Assembly: GCA_024275775.1 (NCBI GenBank)
Contig: JAJRYM010000029.1
Location: 1 to 21,041, forward strand
From: Nitrospirota bacterium
GTDB taxonomy: Bacteria; Nitrospinota_A; UBA7883; JACRGQ01
DNA: 21,041 nucleotides
Direction: 5' to 3'
Positions 1 to 7,750 of this stretch are shown here, in pieces (positions within the stretch are counted from its first letter, which is position 1; every line of letters begins with the position of its first letter). The notes below the pieces were generated by a model. That model saw only the letters and a program-made list of their open reading frames with translations, was not told the DNA's origin and searched no databases. The position numbers and the translations under genes were made by a program.

Positions 1-300
1 TCGCTGTTATCGCCTACGCCATCGCCGTCAGCATCGACGGTCTCTGTAGGATCGTTAGGGAATACGTCTCCGTTGTCGCCTACACCGTCGCCGTCAGCAT
101 CGACAGTCTCTGTAGGATCGTTCGGGAATACATCGCCGTTATCTCCTACGCCATCGCCGTCAGCATCGACGGTCTCTGTAGGATCGTTAGGGAATGCGTC
201 CTCGTTGTCGCCTACACCATCATTATCCGAGTCGGCACTCTCGGCTGGGTTATCAGGAAAAGCGTCATCGATGTCATTCACCCCGTCGCCATCGGAATCA
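1..300 (-). repeat. 66-bp tandem coding repeat (22-residue calcium-binding units)
   Basis: The block containing tctctgtagg recurs at 41, 107 and 173, exactly 66 bases apart, with a more diverged unit further right. Three near-identical copies (1-66, 67-132, 133-198) encode the same 22-residue acidic unit, apart from the edge copy. The array continues beyond the left edge. Copies one and three differ from each other at about 3 bases, and each differs from copy two at 8-9, so the array may have grown by two-unit steps. It lies wholly inside the FecR-domain gene. Confidence 0.9.
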
Positions 301-1595
301 GTATTATTTGCATGGTCAGAAGTATCGATATCAGTATCGGCTGTTGTTTCCGCTTTTGCATCGGAGCTTGCCGCCTTGCCGGCATCCTTTTCTCCGGACG
401 CTTGAGCGGCCGTCCCTGACAAAACAACTGCGGCGCCTTCAATGGCGGCTGCCATCTCTGAACTTGCAACAGCGGCCGATGCTTCTTCCTGCGTTATAAT
501 TCCCCCGCCCTGCACAATCACAGCGTTATTAACTTCGGTATCTTGAACAACCTGGTTGATTGCATCCTTTGAAACCTCAACCACATCAGTAGCTTCACCG
601 TCAGGACCGATAATTGCCGATTTATTGGCCGCGAGAAGCATTGTGCCTTCCTCAGATGCTTGCTTTGATTCACCCGCTTTCTTGTTGTCAGACTTCGTTC
701 TAACCTGGCGGGATTCACGGCGAACAGCAGCGCGCTCCGTCTGCCTGTCCAGCGCCGTTATCGGTCTCATGGAAACAAGACCTTCTATAGTGGTTACCTT
801 CGTTCTGCCTGCCCGGTTGACGTCAACAACAAATTCCGTGCCGCGAACGCCTATAACGGCCGTGGGGGTATATATTTTAAAATTCCTTTTATCATTCAGC
901 TTGGCAACTTTCACTTTTAACTTGCCGTACACGAGTTTTATCAGGGTATCGCGGGTCTTTGTGCTGGGATCAAAAATCATCCTGTTGATTTCAATTTCCG
1001 TATCCTCGCCCAGCGATAAAACCGACATATCGTCAAACTGAAGTTTTACGCGCGAATCTTCGTCGGTCGCGGCAATATCCTTAAACATTACCGGCTCCCA
1101 CGTGCCGGTGATTTGCAATTCTTCCTGCGATTTATTCCTGGTGAATCTTACGTCACCTTCATAGCTTTTGACCATTCCGATATCGTCAGGTTTTACGATG
1201 CCCTTGCTCTTAAGATAATATTTTCTCTCCAGATAATTATCCCCCTCCTGCCTGGTGAGGAACGCGTATGTAATATTTATGAATTCCATCCGGGTAAGAG
1301 GTTCATTGCCGGGTTTTGAAACAAGGAGCCTGATATTTTTATTTGCCATCTCCCCGGCCACGGCTTCATAAAGTTTAAGCTTCGGCAGTTTTGCAGCGCC
1401 TTCGGGAACAAAAGGATGGTTTTTGTATTTACTGACCAGCAACTGAACGAAATCCGCCCGGCTTAAAAATTTCTGCGACGAACCTGCAACAGGAGCGGAA
1501 TACGCAGGCAAGACTGAGCCGAAAATCAGCACGAACAACAGCACTAATACGACGCCGGCACTTTTCCCGACAAATCTGCGGTGAGCTAAAAACAT
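1..1595 (-). CDS. FecR-domain exported protein with C-terminal calcium-binding (thrombospondin type 3-like) repeats, 3' end outside the window
   Basis: I translated this frame by hand from the minus strand; it is open for 531 codons and runs off the left edge. Residues 1-34 look like a signal peptide: a basic start (MFLAHRRFVGK), a Val/Leu-rich core, then AYSA. Residues about 144-275 resemble a FecR domain, including the motif TPTAVIGVRGTEFVV. An Ala-rich linker follows at about 370-425. From about 432 onward there are acidic repeats of the form DADGDGVGDN...FPNDPTETV, typical of calcium-binding thrombospondin type 3 repeats. The protein is therefore probably exported to the periplasm or cell surface. 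FecR domains are known from iron-signalling anti-sigma regulators but also occur, as here, in stand-alone exported proteins with no sigma factor beside them. I chose ATG 1595 because it gives a normal signal peptide; an in-frame ATG at 1670 would add 25 residues. Function unknown. Confidence 0.85.
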   Translation of the reverse strand, partial: MFLAHRRFVGKSAGVVLVLLFVLIFGSVLPAYSAPVAGSSQKFLSRADFVQLLVSKYKNHPFVPEGAAKLPKLKLYEAVAGEMANKNIRLLVSKPGNEPLTRMEFINITYAFLTRQEGDNYLERKYYLKSKGIVKPDDIGMVKSYEGDVRFTRNKSQEELQITGTWEPVMFKDIAATDEDSRVKLQFDDMSVLSLGEDTEIEINRMIFDPSTKTRDTLIKLVYGKLKVKVAKLNDKRNFKIYTPTAVIGVRGTEFVVDVNRAGRTKVTTIEGLVSMRPITALDRQTERAAVRRESRQVRTKSDNKKAGESKQASEEGTMLLAANKSAIIGPDGEATDVVEVSKDAINQVVQDTEVNNAVIVQGGGIITQEEASAAVASSEMAAAIEGAAVVLSGTAAQASGEKDAGKAASSDAKAETTADTDIDTSDHANNTDSDGDGVNDIDDAFPDNPAESADSDNDGVGDNEDAFPNDPTETVDADGDGVGDNGDVFPNDPTETVDADGDGVGDNGDVFPNDPTETVDADGDGVGDNS

Positions 1596-2169
1596 TCTAC
1601 TACCATTATCGTAGATTTCCTTGCAATTTGCAAAAGCCTCAACAGGAAAAAATCCTTTTTTATCAACCATTTAAATATCCAGACTATTCCGAATCCCACT
1701 AAACAAAACTACATATAGAAATAGGAGCAATAATCGAACCTTTCTTAACCGAAATCCGGATTAATTTATAATATTGTCATAAAATTATACGTCAGCAGAC
1801 AGCGTCATATATTTATTTGATTTTACTTAACTTATTCAATGATTCTATTTAAGAAATACCCGTATATATATAAAAACAGAGCTGGTAAAAATGGGAGCAA
1901 ACAGCTTATTTCAAAAAATGTATGATTTTTTTAAAATCTCTACCAAAAATTGCACTGTGCAATATGCAATTATTGTAGATGGCTGGGCATCCGAGGACAG
2001 TTTTCAGCGAATTCAAACGGGGGTTGTCGGCACGATTGGCCGTAATATGAACTCGGCTGAAGTTCGCTTAGAGCGCTGTGAGGCCGACTCTCATTTTCCA
2101 TAAAGCGCGGCTACCCTCCAAAGTCACTGATTCATGGTTCCGTGATAATATTACACAGAGGAGGTATTG
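1596..2169. other. AT-rich divergent intergenic region, no convincing gene
   Basis: This stretch separates the minus-strand FecR-type gene from the plus-strand acetoacetyl-CoA synthetase gene and must hold the start signals for both. Roughly 1670-1970 is clearly richer in A and T than the surrounding genes. A short perfect palindrome, TTGCAA-T-TTGCAA, sits at 1621-1633, about 26 bases upstream of the FecR-type start, and could be an operator. I found no promoter with both hexamers well placed. A 70-codon open frame at 1891-2103 has no recognisable product and no clear ribosome binding site, so I did not call it. No tRNA or riboswitch was recognised. Confidence 0.6.
2157..2165 (+). promoter_or_regulatory. 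Ribosome binding site that decides the aacS start
   Basis: AGAGGAGGT is a near-perfect Shine-Dalgarno sequence. Its GGAGG core ends at 2164, leaving 5 bases to GTG at 2170 but only 2 to the TTG at 2167. I therefore place the start at GTG 2170. Confidence 0.75.
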
Positions 2170-4125
2170 GTGCCGAAACTCTTGTGGGAACCTTCAAAAG
2201 AGAAAATTCAACGCTCCAACATGCGCCGCTTCATGCGTTTCGTAAATGAAACGCACGGGTACGATTGTCAGAGCTACAACGCTCTTTATGAATGGTCTGT
2301 AAACAACATCGCCGACTTCTGGGCCGATGTCTGGCGGTTTGTAGATATCCGCTCTTCTCGGAACCGGTCGGAAGTCATCGACGACGCCCGCAAAATGCCG
2401 GGCGCGCGCTGGTTTGCCGGAGCCCGGCTAAATGTCGCGGAAAATCTTTTGCGATACAGGGATGATGCGACCGCCATTATTTTCAATGGTGAAAACCGCG
2501 ATTGCGAAAGAATGAGCTACGCAGAGCTTTATGGCGCAGTGGCGCGGCTCGCGGGCGCGATGAAGGAAGCCGGCGTAGGCGTGAACGACAGGGTGGCCGG
2601 TTTCATGCCGAACATTCCCGAAACCGTAACGGCCATGCTTGCCGCCGCCAGCCTCGGCGCGGCATGGTCTTCCTGCTCTCCCGATTTCGGCGTAAAAGGG
2701 GTGCTGGACAGGTTCGGACAGATAAAACCGAAACTGCTTTTCACGGCGGACGGCTACTTTTACAGCGGAAAACGGTACGACTCCCTCGGCGTAGTATCGG
2801 AAATTCTCCAAAAAATTTCTTCCGTGGAAAAAGTTGTGGTGGTTCCTTACACCGACCCGGAGCCAAATATCGGCGAACTGCCGAACGCCGTTATGTACGG
2901 CGATTTCATATCTTCCAAGCCGGCTCCCGAACTTGAATTCGCGCAACTGCCTTTCGAGCATCCGCTTTACATCATGTATTCATCGGGAACGACAGGGCTT
3001 CCCAAGTGCATGGTACAGAGTGCGGGCGGCGTTTTGGTAAACCATTTAAAGGAACTCGTTCTTCATACCGACCTGAAACGGGAAGACCGCATTTTCTACT
3101 TCACAACCTGCGGCTGGATGATGTGGAACTGGCTCGTCTCTTCTCTCGCCGTGGGCGCGACCATTGTTCTTTATGATGGGCATCCCTTTTACCCGGACGC
3201 CGGGACGCTGTGGGAACTTGCCGAGCAGGAAAAAATCACCGTTTTCGGGACAAGCGCCGGCTATCTCGCGGCGCTGGAGAAATCGGGGCTTAAACCGGCC
3301 GTGAAATTCGATCTCTCGCCGCTCAGAACGATTCTATCTACAGGTTCGCCGCTTTCCGCAGAGGGTTTTGAATTCGTTTACCGTGATATCAAGCGCGATG
3401 TGCAGTTGTCTTCCATTTCCGGAGGCACCGACCTTAACGGCTGTTTCGCGCTCGGCAACCCGATGGGGCCGGTTTACGCCGGAGAACTGCAATGCAGGGG
3501 GCTTGGAATGAAGGTGGAAGCGTTTGACGAAAACGGCGAACCGGTGATTAACCGGCAGGGGGAGCTTGTCTGCACGGCGCCGTTTCCTTCCATGCCGATA
3601 TATTTCTGGGACGACCCGGACAACAGCAAGTATCTTTCGGCTTATTTTAAAAAATATCCCGATGTCTGGCGGCATGGAGATTACATAGAAATAAACGAGC
3701 GGGGCGGCGTTGTTATATACGGCCGGTCGGACGCCACGCTCAACCCGGGCGGCGTACGCATCGGCACGGCCGAAATTTACAGACAGGTGGAAAAGCTGGA
3801 GGAAATCGAAGACAGCATCGCGATAGGGCAGGACTGGAAAAACGATGTGCGGGTGGTTCTGTTTGTAAAAGTTGCGCACGGCCAAGCACTAACCGATGAA
3901 CTGAAGGAAAAAATAAGGCGCACTATAAGAAAAAACAGCTCGCCGAGACACGTCCCCGCAAAAATTATCGACGTTCCTGAAATTCCGTATACGCTCAACA
4001 TGAAAAAAGTGGAGTTGGCGGTGAAAAGAACCGTACAGAAAAAGCCGGTGCCCAACAAAGACGCGCTCAGAAACCCGGATGTGCTTCGGCACTACGCCGG
4101 CCTGAAGGAGCTGGAAGAGAATTAG
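2170..4125 (+). CDS. aacS: Acetoacetyl-CoA synthetase (acetoacetate-CoA ligase)
   Basis: This enzyme activates acetoacetate with ATP and CoA to acetoacetyl-CoA in the cytoplasm. The 651-residue product has the length and order of the acetoacetyl-CoA synthetase branch of the ANL superfamily. The N-terminal ACAS-type segment includes YNALYEWSV near residue 36 and SCSPDFG at 168-174. The ATP/AMP-binding loop [10 protein letters not shown] is at 270-279. The C-terminal lobe has HGDYIEI and [20 protein letters not shown]. Near the end, NMKKVE (from residue 610) stands where this family usually has a GKK-type motif, so the conserved catalytic lysine appears kept. It starts with GTG behind a strong ribosome binding site, stops with TAG, and stands alone between the intergenic region and a hairpin/T-tract. 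Acetoacetate could come from leucine degradation or from ketone-body or storage-polymer turnover. The choice among these rests on context. Confidence 0.92.
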   Translation: MPKLLWEPSKEKIQRSNMRRFMRFVNETHGYDCQSYNALYEWSVNNIADFWADVWRFVDIRSSRNRSEVIDDARKMPGARWFAGARLNVAENLLRYRDDATAIIFNGENRDCERMSYAELYGAVARLAGAMKEAGVGVNDRVAGFMPNIPETVTAMLAAASLGAAWSSCSPDFGVKGVLDRFGQIKPKLLFTADGYFYSGKRYDSLGVVSEILQKISSVEKVVVVPYTDPEPNIGELPNAVMYGDFISSKPAPELEFAQLPFEHPLYIMYSSGTTGLPKCMVQSAGGVLVNHLKELVLHTDLKREDRIFYFTTCGWMMWNWLVSSLAVGATIVLYDGHPFYPDAGTLWELAEQEKITVFGTSAGYLAALEKSGLKPAVKFDLSPLRTILSTGSPLSAEGFEFVYRDIKRDVQLSSISGGTDLNGCFALGNPMGPVYAGELQCRGLGMKVEAFDENGEPVINRQGELVCTAPFPSMPIYFWDDPDNSKYLSAYFKKYPDVWRHGDYIEINERGGVVIYGRSDATLNPGGVRIGTAEIYRQVEKLEEIEDSIAIGQDWKNDVRVVLFVKVAHGQALTDELKEKIRRTIRKNSSPRHVPAKIIDVPEIPYTLNMKKVELAVKRTVQKKPVPNKDALRNPDVLRHYAGLKELEEN

Positions 4126-4145
4126 CATATTCGATGGAAAGGAAA

Positions 4146-4175
4146 TCGACCGGGTGACGTTTAAAAAGTTATAAT
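4146..4175 (+). promoter_or_regulatory. Possible sigma70-type promoter for prpDBC
   Basis: A perfect TATAAT lies at 4170-4175. The best -35 is TCGACC at 4146-4151, 18 bases upstream, which matches TTGACA at four positions. It would give a leader of about 115 bases before prpD containing two hairpins. The weak -35 and the terminator-like hairpin just downstream make this only moderate. Confidence 0.4.
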
Positions 4176-4196
4176 TAAGCAAAGCCAATAAGCAGT

Positions 4197-4240
4197 ACCG
4201 TTCGCTCTTAGCTGACGCCGGCGGAGCGGACAGGTTTTTT
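4197..4240 (+). terminator. Terminator-like hairpin with T-tract between aacS and prpD
   Basis: ACC GTTCGCTC at 4197-4207 can pair with GAGCGGAC (4224-4231) plus GGT (4233-4235), with one G-T pair and one bulged A. Five T residues follow at 4236-4240. It is suitably placed to end aacS transcription. If the TATAAT at 4170 is a real promoter, it could instead be an attenuator in the prpD leader. The loop is 16 bases, longer than usual. Confidence 0.45.
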
Positions 4241-4246
4241 AACCGA

Positions 4247-4266
4247 CGGCGAATTTTTATTCGCCG
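4247..4266 (+). other. Perfect 8-bp hairpin in the prpD leader
   Basis: CGGCGAAT at 4247-4254 and ATTCGCCG at 4259-4266 form a perfect stem with a four-T loop. It ends about 20 bases before the prpD ribosome binding site (GGAGG at 4288-4292). A run of G, not T, follows, so it is not an intrinsic terminator on this strand. It could be an RNA processing or stability element, or an operator-like palindrome. Confidence 0.5.
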
Positions 4267-4297
4267 GGGGACGGCATGAATTTGTCTGGAGGCGCAT

Positions 4298-5662
4298 ATG
4301 GAATTTCTTGCCCGCAGTCTCGCGCGATACGCGGTTTCGCTGGATTTTTCAGGGTTACCAGCCGATGTTATTCATGAAGTAAAGCGGAGAGTTCTCGACA
4401 GTCTCGCGTGCGCTTTCGGCGCGTATAATTCTGTTCCCGCGACGGCCGCGCGAAAAGCTGGCGGAAAAATGAAAACCGCAAACGGCGCCACTATTATCGG
4501 AGGAGACGGCAGAACCCCGCCGGATTTCGCGGCGTTCGCAAACGGCGTTCTCGTCCGCTATCTCGATTTCAACGACACCTATCTCTCAAAGGAACCGGGA
4601 CATCCAAGCGATAACATACCGGCCGCTTTCGCCGCGGCCGAGGCGGAAGGGGCGGACGGCAGAGCGTTGATTACGGCGATAGTGCTCGGCTATGAAATTC
4701 AATGCAGGCTTTGCGACGCCGCCTCCCTTAGAGCCCGCGGGTGGGATCATGTTTCCTACGTCTCCGTGTCGGTGGCTATGCTTGCGTCAAGGCTGATGAA
4801 ACTTGGCGAGGAAGAAGCGGCACACGCAGTAGCCCTCGCAGTTACGCCGAACATAACCTTAAGGCAGACGCGGGTAGGAAAACTTGCCATGTGGAAAGGG
4901 TGCGCTGCGGCCAACGCCGCCCGCAACGGCCTGTTCGCGGCCGTTCTTGCCGGGGAAGGCATGACAGGCCCTTCTCCGGTCTTTGAAGGCGAGAAAGGTT
5001 TTTTCAATCAGGTAACCGGCCCTTTTCGGCTGGATACGGAAGATTTTGGGGGAAACAAAGGGAACTTTAAAATTCTCGATACATACATAAAAGCATGGCC
5101 GTGCGAGTATCACGCGCAGGCGGCGGTAGAGGCGGCCTTCGAACTCCGAGGGCAAACGCCGGTGGAAGATATTGAAGAGATAGCCGTTGAGACTTACGAC
5201 ACCTGCGTAGATATCATCGCGGGCGACGAAGAGAAATGGCGGCCGGAAACGAGAGAGACCGCCGACCACAGCCTCCCCTACTGCGTGGCGGCGGCGCTTA
5301 TCGACGGCAGAATCGAACTGGAACAGTTCAGCGAAGAAAGAATCCGTGAACCGCAACTAAGAAGCCTGCTGAAAAAAGTTACGGTTAAGAGAAACGCGGA
5401 GATGACCGCCCAATATCCCGACTCCTTCCCGTGCCGAATCGACATAAAAACAAAATCCGGCAATGTGCTATCTAAAACCGTCGCCTTCCCGAAAGGCCAT
5501 CCCCGGAACGCTCTCACCGACGGGGAAATAGAGCAAAAATTCGCGTCCCTAAGCGGATGGTGTTTTTCGGAAAAACAGAGGGGAAATATTCTGGATGCCG
5601 TATGGAATCTGGACGGTCTGCGGGATTTACGCAGTTTTATGAAACTTCTTGTGGTTGAGTAA
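4298..5662 (+). CDS. prpD: MmgE/PrpD family protein, probable 2-methylcitrate dehydratase
   Basis: The 454-residue protein is a full-length member of the MmgE/PrpD family, whose best-known member dehydrates 2-methylcitrate to 2-methyl-cis-aconitate in the methylcitrate cycle. Family features visible are the N-terminal VKRRVLDSLACAFGA, the FANGVLVRYLDFNDTY segment with GHPSDNIPAA, and MWKGCAAANAARNGLFAA in the middle. The C-terminal half has KAWPCEYHAQAAVEAA, which corresponds to the conserved alpha-helical cap. It starts with ATG five bases after GGAGG and is followed 28 bases later by prpB and then prpC, which supports the methylcitrate role. Other family members (cis-aconitate decarboxylases and proteins of unknown activity) cannot be excluded from sequence alone. 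Confidence 0.88.
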   Translation: MEFLARSLARYAVSLDFSGLPADVIHEVKRRVLDSLACAFGAYNSVPATAARKAGGKMKTANGATIIGGDGRTPPDFAAFANGVLVRYLDFNDTYLSKEPGHPSDNIPAAFAAAEAEGADGRALITAIVLGYEIQCRLCDAASLRARGWDHVSYVSVSVAMLASRLMKLGEEEAAHAVALAVTPNITLRQTRVGKLAMWKGCAAANAARNGLFAAVLAGEGMTGPSPVFEGEKGFFNQVTGPFRLDTEDFGGNKGNFKILDTYIKAWPCEYHAQAAVEAAFELRGQTPVEDIEEIAVETYDTCVDIIAGDEEKWRPETRETADHSLPYCVAAALIDGRIELEQFSEERIREPQLRSLLKKVTVKRNAEMTAQYPDSFPCRIDIKTKSGNVLSKTVAFPKGHPRNALTDGEIEQKFASLSGWCFSEKQRGNILDAVWNLDGLRDLRSFMKLLVVE

Positions 5663-5690
5663 CAGAGAAAGGATTTCCGGTGATGCGATA

Positions 5691-6575
5691 ATGTCAGAAA
5701 CAAAAGAATCCGCCGGAAAAAGGCTCGGCTCCTTAATGGAGCAAGGCATTGTGGTGATGCCGGGCGCGTTTAACGGCCTTACCGCGAAGCTCGCCGAAAA
5801 CGCAGGTTTCAAGGGTCTGTACATATCGGGTGCGGGGTTGGCCAACGGCGTAGCGGCGATGCCGGATACCGGGCTTCTCACCATGACGGAGGTTTTAACG
5901 CAGTCCGCCTATATTACGAGAGCGGTTGATATACCGTGCATTGTGGACGGCGACACCGGCTTCGGCGGGCCTTTAAACGTCATACGGCTTGTGGAGGATT
6001 TGCAGAATATCGGCGCGGCGGGCGTCCATATCGAAGACCAGATGATGCCAAAAAAATGCGGGCACCTCTCAGGGAAAAGTCTTATCGAACCTGAAGCGAT
6101 GAAAGAAAAAATAATCGCGGCCGCCGAAGCTAAGAAAGACCCCGACTTTCTCGTTATCGCCCGAACGGACGCGCGGGCAAGCGAAGGGATGGACGGCGCG
6201 ATAAAAAGAGCCAATCTCTATATCGAAGCTGGGGCGGACGGTGTTTTTCCCGAAGCGCTGGAATCGGCAGATGAGTTCCGCCGGTTCGCGAAAGAAGTAA
6301 ACGCGCCACTGCTCGCAAATATGACGGAGTTCGGCAAAACGCCGTATCTCACCGTAAGCGAGTTTGAGGAAATGGGGTATGCCATAGTCATTTTCCCGTT
6401 AACAATGATGCGGGTAATGTTGAAAAGCCTGAAGGAAACGCTTGACGTTCTGAAAGCGAAAGGCACCCAGAAAGAACTTCTTGGCGGAATGTTCACCCGG
6501 CAGGAACTTTACGAACTTATCGACTATAAGGAGCTTGAAGTAAGCGACGAAAAAGGAGGAGAGAACGATGCCTGA
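5691..6575 (+). CDS. prpB: 2-Methylisocitrate lyase
   Basis: This enzyme cleaves 2-methylisocitrate to pyruvate and succinate, the last step of the methylcitrate cycle. The 294-residue product matches the normal length of PrpB in the isocitrate lyase/PEP mutase superfamily. Visible motifs are DGDTGFGG at 86-93, EDQ at 115-117, the catalytic KKCGH at 121-125 with Cys123, and ARTDA further on. I chose ATG 5691 because GGTGAT six bases upstream can serve as ribosome binding site and the length then fits the family; an earlier in-frame TTG at 5649 would overlap prpD. The end overlaps the start of prpC by 8 bases, so the two are probably translationally coupled. Confidence 0.93.
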   Translation: MSETKESAGKRLGSLMEQGIVVMPGAFNGLTAKLAENAGFKGLYISGAGLANGVAAMPDTGLLTMTEVLTQSAYITRAVDIPCIVDGDTGFGGPLNVIRLVEDLQNIGAAGVHIEDQMMPKKCGHLSGKSLIEPEAMKEKIIAAAEAKKDPDFLVIARTDARASEGMDGAIKRANLYIEAGADGVFPEALESADEFRRFAKEVNAPLLANMTEFGKTPYLTVSEFEEMGYAIVIFPLTMMRVMLKSLKETLDVLKAKGTQKELLGGMFTRQELYELIDYKELEVSDEKGGENDA

Positions 6576-7701
6576 ACATCCTGTTCCCAAAGCCGGACTG
6601 GAAGGAGTCATCGCTAGCGACACAGCCATCTGCAACGTTGACGAAGAAAAGAGCGAACTCTACTATCGCGGTTATTCCATCACCGACCTTGCCCGGCATT
6701 CTACGTTTGAAGAGACGGCTTTCCTTCTGCTGGAAGGAAAACTGCCGAGCGCAAAAGAGCTGAAAGAGTTTCATAAAACCCTTTCAGCGGCGAGACAGCT
6801 TCCGGCAGAGGTGGAAGAAGTGCTCCGCTGGCTTCCGCCGGCGACAGATCCGATGGACGCTCTAAAAGTCGCCGTCGGCGTGCTTGAAGCGACCTCGCGC
6901 GAAGCGGATTCCAACAGCTTTGCAGACAACAGAAAAAAGGCTATCAGGCTTATATCCAGGATGCCTGTAATTATCGCCGCGCAGTACCATATTTCACGGC
7001 AGAAAACGGTGATCAAACCGCGAACAGACCTTTCCCACGCCGCGAATTTCCTTTATATGCTTCACGGAAAAGAGCCGGACGATTTTACCTCAAAGGCGCT
7101 GGACACATCGCTGATTCTTTACGCGGAGCATGAATTAAACGCCTCCACTTTCGCGGCCAGAATAACCGCTTCCACTCTGTCGGACATGCATTCCGCCGTT
7201 ATAACGGCCATAGGCACTCTTAAAGGGCCGCTTCACGGCGGGGCGAACGAAAAAGCGATGGAGATGCTCATAGAGATAGGGGAACCGGGCAAGGCGGAAG
7301 CATGGATTCAAAACGCCATCAGCCGCAAGCATAGGATAATGGGCTTCGGGCACAGGGTATATAAAAAGGGCGACCCCAGAAATCCTTTCATCAAGAAAAT
7401 CGCCGGGAAGCTCGGCCGCAGGCTTGGCAATACGCGGTGGTTCGAGATTTCCGAAATTGTGGAAAAGGTTATAGACAGGGAAAAAGGACTTCATCCCAAT
7501 CTCGATTTTTATTCGTCTTCCGCCTATTACCTGCTCGACATACCAATTTCGCTTTACACTCCTCTGTTCGCGGCGGCGAGGGTTACCGGCTGGACGGCGC
7601 ATATCATGGAACAGCACGCCGACAACCGGCTTATACGGCCGAGAGGAAACTACACCGGCCCGAAAAAAAGAAAATACGTTCCTCTGAAAAAAAGAGGCTG
7701 A
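6568..7701 (+). CDS. prpC: 2-Methylcitrate synthase (citrate synthase family)
   Basis: The product condenses propionyl-CoA with oxaloacetate to 2-methylcitrate. The 377-residue length is that of the short citrate synthase/methylcitrate synthase type. The N-terminal LYYRGYSITDLA is the usual substrate-site region. His188 in EHELNAS, His223 in GPLHGGAN, His262 in GFGHRVYK and Asp313 in LDFYSS provide the expected active-site set. A strong GGAGGAG ribosome binding site sits inside the prpB end, and the genes overlap by 8 bases. Sequence alone does not separate methylcitrate from citrate synthase activity in this subfamily; the prpD-prpB neighbours make methylcitrate synthase much more likely. 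The gene ends 16 bases before the converging dehydrogenase gene. Confidence 0.9.
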   Translation: MPEHPVPKAGLEGVIASDTAICNVDEEKSELYYRGYSITDLARHSTFEETAFLLLEGKLPSAKELKEFHKTLSAARQLPAEVEEVLRWLPPATDPMDALKVAVGVLEATSREADSNSFADNRKKAIRLISRMPVIIAAQYHISRQKTVIKPRTDLSHAANFLYMLHGKEPDDFTSKALDTSLILYAEHELNASTFAARITASTLSDMHSAVITAIGTLKGPLHGGANEKAMEMLIEIGEPGKAEAWIQNAISRKHRIMGFGHRVYKKGDPRNPFIKKIAGKLGRRLGNTRWFEISEIVEKVIDREKGLHPNLDFYSSSAYYLLDIPISLYTPLFAAARVTGWTAHIMEQHADNRLIRPRGNYTGPKKRKYVPLKKRG

Positions 7702-7702
7702 T

Positions 7703-7750
7703 ACCGGCGCGAAGGTTTTAGTCGTAGCGGTAAAAACCTTCGCCGGTTTT
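7703..7750. terminator. Shared hairpin terminator between convergent prpC and the 3-hydroxyacyl-CoA dehydrogenase gene
   Basis: A 15-bp stem forms from ACCGG (7703-7707) plus CGAAGGTTTT (7710-7719) with the matching AAAACCTTCG (7733-7742) and CCGGT (7743-7747), leaving a two-base bulge and a 13-base loop. On the plus strand TTTT follows. On the minus strand a run of seven T follows about nine bases on (plus-strand AAAAAAA at 7688-7694). It can serve both units. Its left arm contains the stop codon of the minus-strand gene. Confidence 0.75.

Noticed and set aside
1..300. CRISPR array
   Set aside because: The repeats are contiguous 66-bp coding units without unique spacers, in frame with an exported protein.
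1891..2103. 70-codon open frame as a small gene
   Set aside because: No recognisable similarity, no clear ribosome binding site, and the composition changes within it.
2428..2961. Minus-strand open frame of 177 codons inside aacS, with similar frames under most other genes
   Set aside because: Opposite-strand shadows of well-supported genes in a GC-rich coding region.
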